Below are positions 24,963-33,121 of a stretch of 64,000 nucleotides of DNA, in pieces (the stretch's first letter is position 1; each line of letters starts with the position of its first letter). This DNA is from Planotetraspora kaengkrachanensis (GTDB lineage: Bacteria > Actinomycetota > Actinomycetes > Streptosporangiales > Streptosporangiaceae). The stretch covers positions 124,001-188,000 of the forward strand of contig NZ_BONV01000019.1 of the NCBI RefSeq assembly GCF_016862895.1, written 5' to 3'. The translations under genes were made by a program, and so were the position numbers. The notes beneath the pieces were generated by a model. It saw only the letters and a list, made by a program, of their open reading frames with translations, did no database searches and had not been told where the DNA came from.

Positions 24963-27950
24963 ATGCGTCTGACGAGGAGATCGTCGGCGGCACGAGAGCG
25001 AAGTCCGCGGAGAGCGCGCACGCGTCACGCGGTCCGCATATTGGGTGCGGCGGCGGCCGTGCTGGCACTGGAGGCAGGCGTCGGGGTGCCACAGGCCTCA
25101 GCCGCCACGGAGACGACGTCCTCGGGAGCGTTCACGGCGGCAGCGGTGGTCAACACGCCGCCCGCACAACCCGCGCTTGCGGATCTGACGATGTCGCCTG
25201 GTTCCGTGTGCCAGGCCGAGCCGGTCCGGGTCAACCGGCTGCCCCAGGTCACCGCGAAGTTGACCGACCCGGACGGCGATCGGGTGGGCGCCCAGTTCGC
25301 GGTCTCCTGGCCTGACGCCACGGGCAAGCTGGTGCGCCAGTGGTGGTCCACCGGTGGGGAGGACGTCCCGCCGCCCAGTGGGTGGTTCGAGAGCTCGGGG
25401 TCCCCGTTCACGGAGGCGCTGCCGGCGTCGATCCCCCAGGGAACGACCGTGGGCTGGGAGGTCCGTGCCTGGGACGGAGTCGCCTGGGGCCCGTGGAGCC
25501 CGGCCGGCACCTCCACGAGGTGCCGTTTCGCATGGAAGACGGCCGCGCTGAGCGACCCGAAGGTGACGAGCGCCGACTATCCGGGATCCACTGATTTGAC
25601 CGGCTCGCTGCCGTTCACGACCGGGGTGGGCCGCGACGGCGCGTTCACCGTCGATTCGGACGACAGCGATGTCGTCGCGTACCAGTGGGGAATGGACACG
25701 GGCGTCACGGGCGCCCACGTGGTGACGACGAGACAGGGTGAGCCCCGGACCGTGCGACTGCTGCCCACGACGGAGGGCGGCCACTCGCTGGCGGTCAGGG
25801 CCTTCGACTCCTACGGCAACGGCAGTCGCCAGGTGACCTACCACTTCAACGTGCTCGCCGGTCAGCCGGAGCGGGCGTCGTGGACCCTCGACGAGGGCGC
25901 CGGCGCAGCCGAGGCGGGAGGCGCGGGCGGCTCCTATCCGCTCACCATCGGGGGCCATGCCGCGCTGGGCGCCGACGGGCATTCGGGCACGGCGCTGTCC
26001 CTGAGCGACGAGGACTCCTTCGCCGAGTCCCAGGGTGCGGTGCTGGACTTCTCCCAGGGCTTCACCGTCTCCGCGTGGGCGAAGGCGGACGACCTGAGCC
26101 GTTCCCGGACCGTGGTCTCACAGGCCGGGACGTACAACAGCGGCGTCGTCATGGGATACGACGCGTCCAGCGGCAAGTGGTCGCTCCGCCTTCCCGACGC
26201 GGACGACTCCGGCGCCTCGACGGCGGCCTCGGTCTCGGACGCGCCCGTCGTGCCGGGCCGGTGGACCCATCTCGTGGGGACGTACGACGCGAGGACGAAG
26301 ACCGCGACGCTGTATGTCGACGGTGCGGCCGCGTCGGCCGCCTCGGTGACGGCGTTCAACGCCCGCGGGAACCTGGAGATCGGCCGGCGCTGGGACGCGG
26401 GCGTGTGGGCGGACCCGTGGTCCGGCGCGGTCGACGATCTGCGCGTGTGGGATCGGGTGGTCTCCGCCGCTCAGGTCGCGCGTCTCCACAGCACCGGCGC
26501 GGTCACCACGCGCCTGCCCGCCAAGGTGGTGTGGGGGCTGGACGACGCGACCGGGCGTTCAGAGGGCCAGAGCGTGACCTTCCACGGCGGAGCGCAGACC
26601 GGGCAACCGGGATACACCGGCAAGGCGGCGGCCTTCGACGGCGCAGACGGCTACGGAGACACCGCACGCGAAGTCGTCAACACCGCGCGGAGCTTCTCGG
26701 CCGGGGCGTGGGTGAAGCTGGGGGACACCGCCTCCGACCACGCGGCCTTGAGCCAGAGCGGCAGCGCCAGAGGCTCCTTCACGCTCGGGTACGACCACGA
26801 GAAGGGAGCGTGGGTCTTCCGGCTGCCGACGCGGGACGCGGAGGGAGCGGACTTCCAGGCCGCCTACTCACCGGCACCGGCCGTGGCCGGACAGTGGATC
26901 CACCTGCTGGGCGTGTACGACTCCGCGGCCGACCAGATCACGCTGTACGTCAACGGGCAGGCCGGGTCCCCGGTGGCGGCGCCTTCGGCCTGGCAGTCCG
27001 CGGGCGGACTCCAACTGGGCCGGGTCCTCGGCCAGGGCGGCTACCGGGACTACTGGAAGGGATCGCTTGACGACATCGAGGTCTTCGACCGGGTCGTGAC
27101 CGGGCCGGAGGCCCAGAAGCTGGCCGCACCGAAGCCGCCGGCGGTCGCCGGCCGGTGGATGCTCAACTCGGCTCCGGACGGCGTGACCCCCGACTCGTCT
27201 CCGGCGAAGCTCGGCGCCACGTTGTCCGGCGGCGCTCGCATCGGCGCCGACTTCTACGCGGACTGGCTGGTGGGCGATTTCAACGGGATCAACGCCGACG
27301 GGCAGGAGGAGCCCGACGGGGGCCTGGTGCTGGACGGAGTCGACGGTTACGCCGCCACGGCGGCCTCTCCGCTGGACACCACACAGAGCTTCACGATCGC
27401 CGGCTGGGCGAGCATGCCCAACGGCATGCCGGACTGCCCGGAGGACAAGGCCCTCGCCGACTGCGACATGACGGTTCTGAGCCTCCAGGGGAACGGCGAG
27501 CATCCGTACAACAGCGCGTTCACCCTGCGCTGGCATGTGATGGGCCGTGGTGACGCGGAGAACCAGCCATGGGGGATCTGGCAGGTTGAGATGCCCGACA
27601 AGGACGCCCCCGGAGCCGTCCGTGCCGTCGCCTCCCATTCGTATAGGTTTGGCAGCTTCAGTCCGTGGACCCACCTTGCGGTGGTCTACGACGCCGGCCG
27701 CAAGCAACTGCGGTTGTACGTGGACGGTCAGTTGGAGAACAGCCAGCAGGCGGTCTCGACCGTGGACGGCGTCGAACCCTTCGCGGGAACGGGCGGTCTG
27801 CAGTTCGGGCGCAACTGGTCTGAGGGCGAGGCCGGGGAGTACTTCGCCGGGCCGATCGACGATGTGTGGGCCTACCAGGGTGTTCTGAGTGACGCCAAGA
27901 TCCGGCTCCTCGCACTCAGCTTGGAGTTCCCGACCAGCACCGGTCCCTGA
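24963..27950 (+). CDS. secreted protein with three LamG/concanavalin-like domains
   Basis: This 995-residue exoprotein has an arginine-rich leader and a signal peptide ending near QASA (about residue 48). An Ig/fibronectin-like segment (about 60-310) precedes three LamG-type jelly-roll domains at about 320-510, 520-720 and 740-990. Each carries the FTVSAWAK/FSAGAWVK/FTIAGWAS strand and the TLYVDG/TLYVNG/RLYVDG and LEIGR/LQLGR/LQFGR strands of the family. Such domains bind carbohydrates or surface ligands; no catalytic domain is present. ATG 24963, with GGGGG upstream, is preferred to 24948 or 24951. An identical 18-bp repeat lies on each side. Confidence 0.87.
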   Translation: MRLTRRSSAARERSPRRARTRHAVRILGAAAAVLALEAGVGVPQASAATETTSSGAFTAAAVVNTPPAQPALADLTMSPGSVCQAEPVRVNRLPQVTAKLTDPDGDRVGAQFAVSWPDATGKLVRQWWSTGGEDVPPPSGWFESSGSPFTEALPASIPQGTTVGWEVRAWDGVAWGPWSPAGTSTRCRFAWKTAALSDPKVTSADYPGSTDLTGSLPFTTGVGRDGAFTVDSDDSDVVAYQWGMDTGVTGAHVVTTRQGEPRTVRLLPTTEGGHSLAVRAFDSYGNGSRQVTYHFNVLAGQPERASWTLDEGAGAAEAGGAGGSYPLTIGGHAALGADGHSGTALSLSDEDSFAESQGAVLDFSQGFTVSAWAKADDLSRSRTVVSQAGTYNSGVVMGYDASSGKWSLRLPDADDSGASTAASVSDAPVVPGRWTHLVGTYDARTKTATLYVDGAAASAASVTAFNARGNLEIGRRWDAGVWADPWSGAVDDLRVWDRVVSAAQVARLHSTGAVTTRLPAKVVWGLDDATGRSEGQSVTFHGGAQTGQPGYTGKAAAFDGADGYGDTAREVVNTARSFSAGAWVKLGDTASDHAALSQSGSARGSFTLGYDHEKGAWVFRLPTRDAEGADFQAAYSPAPAVAGQWIHLLGVYDSAADQITLYVNGQAGSPVAAPSAWQSAGGLQLGRVLGQGGYRDYWKGSLDDIEVFDRVVTGPEAQKLAAPKPPAVAGRWMLNSAPDGVTPDSSPAKLGATLSGGARIGADFYADWLVGDFNGINADGQEEPDGGLVLDGVDGYAATAASPLDTTQSFTIAGWASMPNGMPDCPEDKALADCDMTVLSLQGNGEHPYNSAFTLRWHVMGRGDAENQPWGIWQVEMPDKDAPGAVRAVASHSYRFGSFSPWTHLAVVYDAGRKQLRLYVDGQLENSQQAVSTVDGVEPFAGTGGLQFGRNWSEGEAGEYFAGPIDDVWAYQGVLSDAKIRLLALSLEFPTSTGP

Positions 27951-27956
27951 CCGGGT

Positions 27957-27992
27957 GGCCGGGGCAGGACGGACGCCGTGCCTGCCCCGGCC
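27957..27992 (+). terminator. hairpin terminator after the LamG gene
   Basis: GGCCGGGGCAGG (27957-27968) pairs perfectly with CCTGCCCCGGCC (27981-27992) around a 12-base loop, directly after the stop codon. Confidence 0.8.
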
Positions 27993-27999
27993 CTGCTTC

Positions 28000-28017
28000 C
28001 GGTTCAAGGGTTCGGCA
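28000..28017 (+). repeat. 18-bp direct repeat, copy 2
   Basis: This is identical to 24667-24684 and in the same orientation, 3333 bp away, just past the LamG terminator. Confidence 0.85.
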
Positions 28018-28123
28018 CGCGTACGTCAAAGATTTGACATGCCCGCTACCTGGAAAAGTTCGCCAGAAGGTAGACAGAGGGGATAACGCAGGTCAACTAG
28101 TACGGCGTCGCATCGGGGGGATC

Positions 28124-29179
28124 ATGGCGCGTGCTCTCGACGCGTGGGAGATCTTCCAATCCGGGGGAGAACCCACCGGTATCCAGGGGGAGATCGTCAG
28201 TTCGTGGCGGCGTTCCCAGGACAGCGGCGTACATCCCGAGCGGCTCGATGTCGGTTACATCGAGATCGACTCGGGTTCGGCGTTCGTGCGAACGGCGGCT
28301 CCCGTGCTGGAGAAGATCGGGGACACGCTCGTCGGCAGCGCGACCTGCCTGGTCTTGACCGACACCAACGGCAACCTGAACTGGCGGTGGGTCTCGGAGC
28401 GGTCCCTGGGCCGTGCGCTCGACCGGTACGAATTCGCGGAGGGGGCGCGTTACGGCGAGGCGCACGCCGGGACCAACGCGATCGGCGTGGCCCTGGAAAG
28501 CGGCCGCCCGGCGATGATCGTGGGCGGAGAGCACTACAAACAACCCCTGCACAGGTGGGCGTGCGCCGCGATGCCGATCGCCCACCCCATCACCGGACAG
28601 CCCCTCGGCACCGTCAACGTGACCTGCAGGGCGGACGACGCGAACCACCTTCTGCGGATGGCGGTGCGGCTCCTCGCCGACGAGATCACGTCGGCGCTGT
28701 ACGCCGCCGCCACCGCCAAGCAGCGCCGCCTGCTCGACGTCTTCCTCAACTACCGTGCGACGACGACCAGTCCGGTGATCACGCTCTACGACCACATCAT
28801 GATCGCCGACGAGACGGCGACGTCGCTGAATCTGGACCAGGGCCGCCTGTGGGCGACGGTCAGGGAGGCCGGGCCGACGGCACGCACGATCCGCCTCAGC
28901 GCAATGGTGACCGCCCGCATGTTCCCCGTGACGCCGGGAACCCTGGCAGACGGGGTGGTGCTCCTGCTGGCCGGGGTCGTGCCCGTCGGGCGGCAGGCCG
29001 CACTTCCCGCCTCCGCCGAGCCGCAGCCCGCCAGGCTCACGCCGATCGAACGGGCCGAGGCCCAGATCATCTCGAACGTCCTCGTCGAGTGCGCGGGCAA
29101 CAAGTCCGCCGCCGCCGCCAAACTCGGCATCTCCCGGGGCACGCTCTATCAGAAGCTCCGGCGTTACCGGCTCAAATAG
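28124..29179 (+). CDS. GAF-domain, Fis-type HTH transcriptional regulator
   Basis: This 351-residue protein opens with the SWRRSQDSGVHPERLDV segment typical of AcoR-like activators. It continues with a GAF domain (about 60-205; GARYGEAHAGTNAIGVALE and CAAMPIAHPITGQPLGTVNV) and ends in a Fis/HTH_8 helix-turn-helix (NKSAAAAKLGISRGTLYQKLRRY). The sigma-54 AAA domain of true AcoR proteins is absent, as is common in actinobacteria, so it should work with ordinary sigma factors. ATG 28124 follows a GGGGGG run. The second copy of the 18-bp repeat lies 107 bp upstream. Confidence 0.85.
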   Translation: MARALDAWEIFQSGGEPTGIQGEIVSSWRRSQDSGVHPERLDVGYIEIDSGSAFVRTAAPVLEKIGDTLVGSATCLVLTDTNGNLNWRWVSERSLGRALDRYEFAEGARYGEAHAGTNAIGVALESGRPAMIVGGEHYKQPLHRWACAAMPIAHPITGQPLGTVNVTCRADDANHLLRMAVRLLADEITSALYAAATAKQRRLLDVFLNYRATTTSPVITLYDHIMIADETATSLNLDQGRLWATVREAGPTARTIRLSAMVTARMFPVTPGTLADGVVLLLAGVVPVGRQAALPASAEPQPARLTPIERAEAQIISNVLVECAGNKSAAAAKLGISRGTLYQKLRRYRLK

Positions 29180-29218
29180 ATCGGCTCAAACAGCTCGGCT
29201 TGCCGCACGAGAGGGGTT

Positions 29219-29270
29219 GTCCGCCGGTACGGCCACGCCGGCGTTCGCCGCCATGGCCGTACCGGCGGAC
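29219..29270. terminator. bidirectional hairpin between convergent regulator genes
   Basis: A perfect 17-bp inverted repeat (29219-29235 with 29254-29270) surrounds an 18-base loop and lies between the GAF regulator and the leftward kinase gene. Confidence 0.8.
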
Positions 29271-30175
29271 TAGACAGCCTCCGCTGACCTGGTCACCTGG
29301 AAGGATCGTGTGCTCGCCGACGCGACCGGACCTGGTGGACAACAGGCGGCCACGATGACGAGGGAATCCTGTGGACCCCAGAGATCGGTCACCGGCTTCT
29401 GCCTCAGACGCTCCCACAACCTGACGGGTCGGTCGGGAGGGTCGGCAAGAGGAAGTCGTAGGACGAAGGACGCGCCGCCACCGGCGGCGTCCCCCACGCG
29501 GAGGGTGCCTTTGTGGGCTTGTGCGATGTCGCGGGCGATCGCCAGGCCGAGGCCGGTGCCGCCGCTTTCGCGGCTGCGTGCGGCGTCGAGCCGGCTGAAC
29601 CGCCTGAAGATCCTTTCTCGATCCGGGGCGGCGACGCCCAGACCGTCGTCGATCACCTGGAGCTCGGCGCTGTCGCCGTCACGGCGGACCCGGATCTCGA
29701 CCGTGGTCCTCGCGTGCCGGTGGGCGTTGTCGAGCAGGTTGGCGAGCAACCGGTCGAGCTGGCTCGGGACGGCCCGGACCAGCACTCCACGCTCGAGCCG
29801 GAGCCGGACCTCATGTCCGCTCGCCCGCCGGGAGACCTCCGCCCGCACCAGGTCGGCCAGGTCGACCTTCTCCTGTTCGGACGGCCGCGGACCGGCGGCC
29901 ACGCGCGTGAGCAGGAGCAGGTCGGTCGTGATCGCCTCCAGCCTGTCGACGTCACGCAACAGGCCGGCGAGCAGGCCGGGAAGCTCGGTCTCGTCCTGGT
30001 GGAGCAGAGCCTCCTCCAACTGGAGCCGCAGGGCGGCCAGAGGAGTCCGCAGTTCATGTGAGACGTCCGCGGCGAACTGGAGCTGTTGAGCGAGGATCCA
30101 CTCGGTGCGCTCGTCCCCAAGCTGATCGCAGTTGACCGGCGCCTGAGCGGCGAGATCGTCGAACTGCGTCGTCAT
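29270..30175 (-). CDS. orphan histidine kinase core without sensor domain
   Basis: This 301-residue protein begins almost directly at the HisKA helix (QLQFAADVSHELRTPLAALR) and has a complete GHKL ATPase: LLANLLDNAHRHA, VIDDGLGVAAPDRERIFRRF and SGGTGLGLAIARDIA. There is no transmembrane segment, HAMP or sensor domain, and no response regulator nearby. The start ATG 30175 has an excellent GGAGGAGGA, so the short form appears to be the real product, not an annotation artefact. The last about 55 residues are unusual for the family. It is either a soluble orphan kinase or a truncated relic. Confidence 0.8.
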   Translation of the reverse strand: MTTQFDDLAAQAPVNCDQLGDERTEWILAQQLQFAADVSHELRTPLAALRLQLEEALLHQDETELPGLLAGLLRDVDRLEAITTDLLLLTRVAAGPRPSEQEKVDLADLVRAEVSRRASGHEVRLRLERGVLVRAVPSQLDRLLANLLDNAHRHARTTVEIRVRRDGDSAELQVIDDGLGVAAPDRERIFRRFSRLDAARSRESGGTGLGLAIARDIAQAHKGTLRVGDAAGGGASFVLRLPLADPPDRPVRLWERLRQKPVTDLWGPQDSLVIVAACCPPGPVASASTRSFQVTRSAEAV

Positions 30176-30466
30176 GCTGGGTCCTCCTCCGTCGGCCACC
30201 AGGGCAGTCGCCCGTTGAGGGCGACTCGGCGTCGTCGACGCCGGCCGATCTCGCCGGTCCGGGGGTGTCGCCCCCGGTACTTGGAGATCCTGCGTCCTCG
30301 GGGAAGCGGGCCGCAACACATTGTTCAGGAATTGAACACGCCTCAACGAGCCTTGACGCGCAGGTCACGACCATGATCGCCCCGGTCGCCGGATTCGGCG
30401 GGCGCGTCGATCGCGTATTCCTTGTCGGGGGCGGTAATCGGGGCGCGCCGGGAGGGACTACTTGGT

Positions 30467-31015
30467 GTGAACGATCCTCATGAACGCTTCACCAACCTCT
30501 ACGACCGGCACTACCGCAGCGTGCTCGGCTACGCGCTGCTGCGCGCCGAGCGCGAGACGGCGGAGGACGTGTCGAGCGAGACGTTCCTGGTCGCCTGGCG
30601 GCGCCTGGACGAGCTCCCCGATCAGCCGCTGCCGTGGCTGCTCGGGGTGGCGCGCAACCTGCTCGCCAAGCAGCGTGACGCACGGCGCCGCGGTCAGGCG
30701 CTGATCGACCGGATCACGGTGCTCACCACGGCCGCGGACCAGACGAGTTGGGACGTCGCCGAGCACGTGCTCGACCGGCAGAGCGCGCTCGCCGCGCTCG
30801 CCTCCCTCCGCGACAAGGACTTCGAGGCGATCACCCTCGCCACCTGGCACGGCCTGACTCCGGAGGAGGCGGCCGCCGTCATGGGCTGCTCGGCCCGCAC
30901 CTACAACGTGCGCCTCCACCGCGCCCGCACCCGCCTGTCCAGGGCGATGCGGGTGGAGCCACGAGTCGCGCCGCCGTACCGGGCCGCCGCCCGCCCGTTC
31001 TTGGAGGAGATCTGA
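30467..31015 (+). CDS. ECF-type RNA polymerase sigma factor (first copy)
   Basis: This 182-residue SigE-like sigma factor has region 2 (FTNLYDRHYRSVLGYALLRA...AEDVSSETFLVAWRRL) and region 4 (ALASLRDKDFEAITLATWHG, then EEAAAVMGCSARTYNVRLHRA). The start is GTG 30467 with GGAGGG at 30451-30456. The stop overlaps the next start as TGATG, so it is coupled to a membrane-anchored CU044_5270-type protein that may act as its regulator. A second, diverged copy of this pair occurs at 37929-39574. Confidence 0.9.
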   Translation: MNDPHERFTNLYDRHYRSVLGYALLRAERETAEDVSSETFLVAWRRLDELPDQPLPWLLGVARNLLAKQRDARRRGQALIDRITVLTTAADQTSWDVAEHVLDRQSALAALASLRDKDFEAITLATWHGLTPEEAAAVMGCSARTYNVRLHRARTRLSRAMRVEPRVAPPYRAAARPFLEEI

Positions 31016-32193
31016 TGCCGAACCCGCCCAGAAGCCCCCACCTGGAGCACGACATGACCGACCACCTCGTCACCCGGCTCAGGCCGGCGCAGCTGGACGA
31101 CCTGGCCGACGACGCCTACGGGCGGCGCCGGTCCGCGGACCTCGCCCGCGCGTTCGAGACCCCCCGAACCCAACTGCCGACCCGAAGGATCACCTTGTCC
31201 CAGCGCCGACGTCCGCTCTTCCTGATCGCCGGCACCGCGGTCGCGGGGCTCGCCGCCGCCGCGATCATCGTCCCTGGAATGGTCTCCGGGGACACGGTCT
31301 CCGGAGACGGCCGGTCCACGACGCCCGTCGCCGCGGCTCCGAGTCCTTCGGCGACCCGGTTGGACGCCCACTCGGTCCTGTTGGCGGCCGCGGCGACCGC
31401 GGCGCGCGAGCCGGCCACGACCGGCCGCTACTGGTACACCCTCGAACGGGAGACCTCACGGGTCGACCGGATCGTGACCAAGCCGGGATCGGGGAAGAGC
31501 CCGAAGGTGAAGATGTTGCCCTTCACCGCCTCCGTCTCCACCTCGCAGGAGTCCTGGTTGGCGCGGAGCCCCAAGGACCGCAGCCGGACGATCACCGGCA
31601 TCGATTTCAAGACGGCCTTCGACTCGCCGGCCGACGAGGCCAAGTGGAAGGAGATGGGCGCGCCCCCGCTCACCCTCCACACCGGCGGCTCGACCAAGCC
31701 CAGGGTCAACAACTACGACATGGCGCTCAACTTCATGATCGGCCAGCAGCAGCTGAGCATGGCCGAGCTCGCGAAGCTGCCCACCACCAAGGACGGCCTG
31801 GAGAAGGAGCTGAAGCGCAGGTATCAGGCCGACGTGAACGACCCGAAGTACCCCCTCAAGGGCAGTTTCCTGCAGTACGTCTGGTCGACGGCGCAGGACC
31901 TGCTGGCCGGGCCGGTCACACCGGGGACCCGGGCGGCTCTCTACCGCGTCCTCGCCGACCAGCCCGGCCTCACCGTGGCCGGAAAGGTGACGGACCCGTT
32001 CGGCCGTCCCGGCATCGCGATCGAGATGACCCTCAAGGGGAACTCCGAGAGGGAGTCATTCCGGCTGATCGTCGACCCGGACACCGGCCGGCTGCTGGCC
32101 TACCAGGCAGCCTTCGGTGAAGGGGAGAAGCCTCTCCTGACGATGGCCTACAAGTCGATGGGCTGGACCGACAGTCTCGGCGCACGCCCCTGA
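31015..32193 (+). CDS. CU044_5270-family membrane-anchored protein, sigma factor partner
   Basis: This 392-residue protein has a cytoplasmic N-terminus of about 65 residues, one transmembrane segment (LFLIAGTAVAGLAAAAIIV), and a large extracytoplasmic domain with WYTLERETSRVDRIVTK and AALYRVLADQPGLTVAGK motifs of the CU044_5270 family. These proteins regularly follow ECF sigma genes in actinobacteria. An anti-sigma or signal-sensing role is inferred from topology and coupling; I see no zinc-binding anti-sigma motif. The paralogue at 37929-39053 has the same layout. Confidence 0.8.
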   Translation: MPNPPRSPHLEHDMTDHLVTRLRPAQLDDLADDAYGRRRSADLARAFETPRTQLPTRRITLSQRRRPLFLIAGTAVAGLAAAAIIVPGMVSGDTVSGDGRSTTPVAAAPSPSATRLDAHSVLLAAAATAAREPATTGRYWYTLERETSRVDRIVTKPGSGKSPKVKMLPFTASVSTSQESWLARSPKDRSRTITGIDFKTAFDSPADEAKWKEMGAPPLTLHTGGSTKPRVNNYDMALNFMIGQQQLSMAELAKLPTTKDGLEKELKRRYQADVNDPKYPLKGSFLQYVWSTAQDLLAGPVTPGTRAALYRVLADQPGLTVAGKVTDPFGRPGIAIEMTLKGNSERESFRLIVDPDTGRLLAYQAAFGEGEKPLLTMAYKSMGWTDSLGARP

Positions 32194-32219
32194 TCCCGCC
32201 CCCGCTGTTGGGGGGTGAC

Positions 32220-32267
32220 CCCCTCCGGCATGGCCACCCTCCGGCGCGACCACCCTCTGGCGTGATC
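32220..32267 (+). repeat. three-copy 16-bp tandem repeat
   Basis: The units at 32220-32235, 32236-32251 and 32252-32267 share the core ACCCTCCGGC followed by a variable end. The third unit runs into the first motif of the 53-bp array. Confidence 0.55.
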
Positions 32268-32505
32268 ATGCACAGACTCGGCCGCATGGGCGCTGACCAG
32301 CGCAGTCACGTTTCGTGATCATGCACGGTTTCGTGGATGTATGGCTCGACCTGGGGTTTCATGCTTCGTGATCATGCAGTGGTGGATTGCATGATCACGT
32401 AGTGTGTACGGCCAGCTCACTGCGGGTCTGCGCGAACCTGTGCATGATCACGGGGTGGAAGAGCCCAGGTCGTGTACCTGGTCGGCGAACCTGTGCATGA
32501 TCACA
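32261..32505. repeat. six-copy palindromically arranged repeat array, period 53 bp
   Basis: The motif CGTGATCATGCAC occurs on + at 32261, 32314 and 32367 (third copy ends CAG). Its reverse complement starts at 32388, 32441 and 32494 (TGCATGATCAC). Each set is spaced exactly 53 bp and the whole array is symmetric about position 32383. The central pair (32367-32378 with 32388-32399) forms a perfect 12-bp stem with a 9-base loop. Sequence outside the motif differs between units, apart from a weak extension AGRYTCG after the outer copies. Each motif contains the palindrome TGATCA. Confidence 0.9.
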
Positions 32506-32539
32506 CCCAGGGGTGGGCCGGGGGGCTCCTGGCGTGCGG

Positions 32540-33040
32540 TCAGTCTGACCGGGTGTGGGCCGCGGTCCAGTTCAGGTGCCAGGTCACGCCGGCGTCGTAG
32601 GAGAAGCGCTGCTCCCATCGGGCGCTCTCGGTGCCGAGGACGTCCCAGTCCCACCTCACCCGTACCGCCTCGCCGTCGATGGTCTCGACCGCGAAGAACT
32701 CGCCGTGCGTTCCGCTGAACCTCCCCTCCATGGGGTTGTCGTCGAGGAGCCCCGGCTGCCGGGTGGAGATCCACCAGATCCGCCAGTTTCCGGTACGCGG
32801 GTCGAACAACCGCAGGGTCATCGCCTCGAGCGGATCACCGGAGGGCGGCATGGCCGGCGCGGTGAAGGGTTCGACGTTGCCCAGACCGCCGAGAACGGGC
32901 TCGCAGCGCACGGTCGAGTCGAACTCGACCCAGGTCGTGCAGTCGCGGTCGAGCACGTCGGCCAGTTTGCGGTTTCGCGTTGTCCAGCGCCCGTGGAAGA
33001 AGTCGAAGTCATGGCGGCCGTCTGGATTCATCTCCGTCAT
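32540..33040 (-). CDS. DUF1579-like protein of unknown function
   Basis: This 166-residue soluble protein starts HDFDFFHGRWTTRNRKLADV and has GLGNVEPFTAP, LRLFDPRTGNWRIWWIS and WEQRFSYDAGVTWHLNW. This is the lipocalin-like beta-barrel pattern of DUF1579-related proteins. No enzymatic function is established. It is divergent from the DUF1445 gene, and a long palindrome lies between the two starts, so the pair is probably co-regulated. Confidence 0.7.
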   Translation of the reverse strand: MTEMNPDGRHDFDFFHGRWTTRNRKLADVLDRDCTTWVEFDSTVRCEPVLGGLGNVEPFTAPAMPPSGDPLEAMTLRLFDPRTGNWRIWWISTRQPGLLDDNPMEGRFSGTHGEFFAVETIDGEAVRVRWDWDVLGTESARWEQRFSYDAGVTWHLNWTAAHTRSD

Positions 33041-33053
33041 GCCGCGAACGCTA

Positions 33054-33092
33054 GGCCGGGTTCACTGACACCCTGCGTCAGTGAATCCGGCC
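33054..33092. promoter_or_regulatory. palindromic operator between divergent genes
   Basis: A 16-bp inverted repeat with one mismatch (33054-33069 with 33077-33092, core TTCACTGAC-N7-GTCAGTGAA) lies in the 81-bp space between two divergent start codons. It is 14 bp from one start and 29 bp from the other, well placed to control both genes. No regulator gene is adjacent. Confidence 0.65.
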
Positions 33093-33121
33093 TGTTCCAT
33101 CCCGCCACCCGGCGTCGTTGA

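Larger units (their letters stand above)
32194..32539. other. intergenic region holding two repeat structures
   Basis: These 346 bases contain no gene. After a small CCCCC/GGGGG hairpin (32199-32214) come a decaying 16-bp tandem repeat and the six-copy, 53-bp-period, dyad-symmetric array listed separately. Confidence 0.7.

Noticed and set aside
32261-32505. CRISPR-like array
   Set aside because: The repeat is only 12-13 bp, half the copies are inverted, and no cas genes are near. The symmetric layout is unlike CRISPR.
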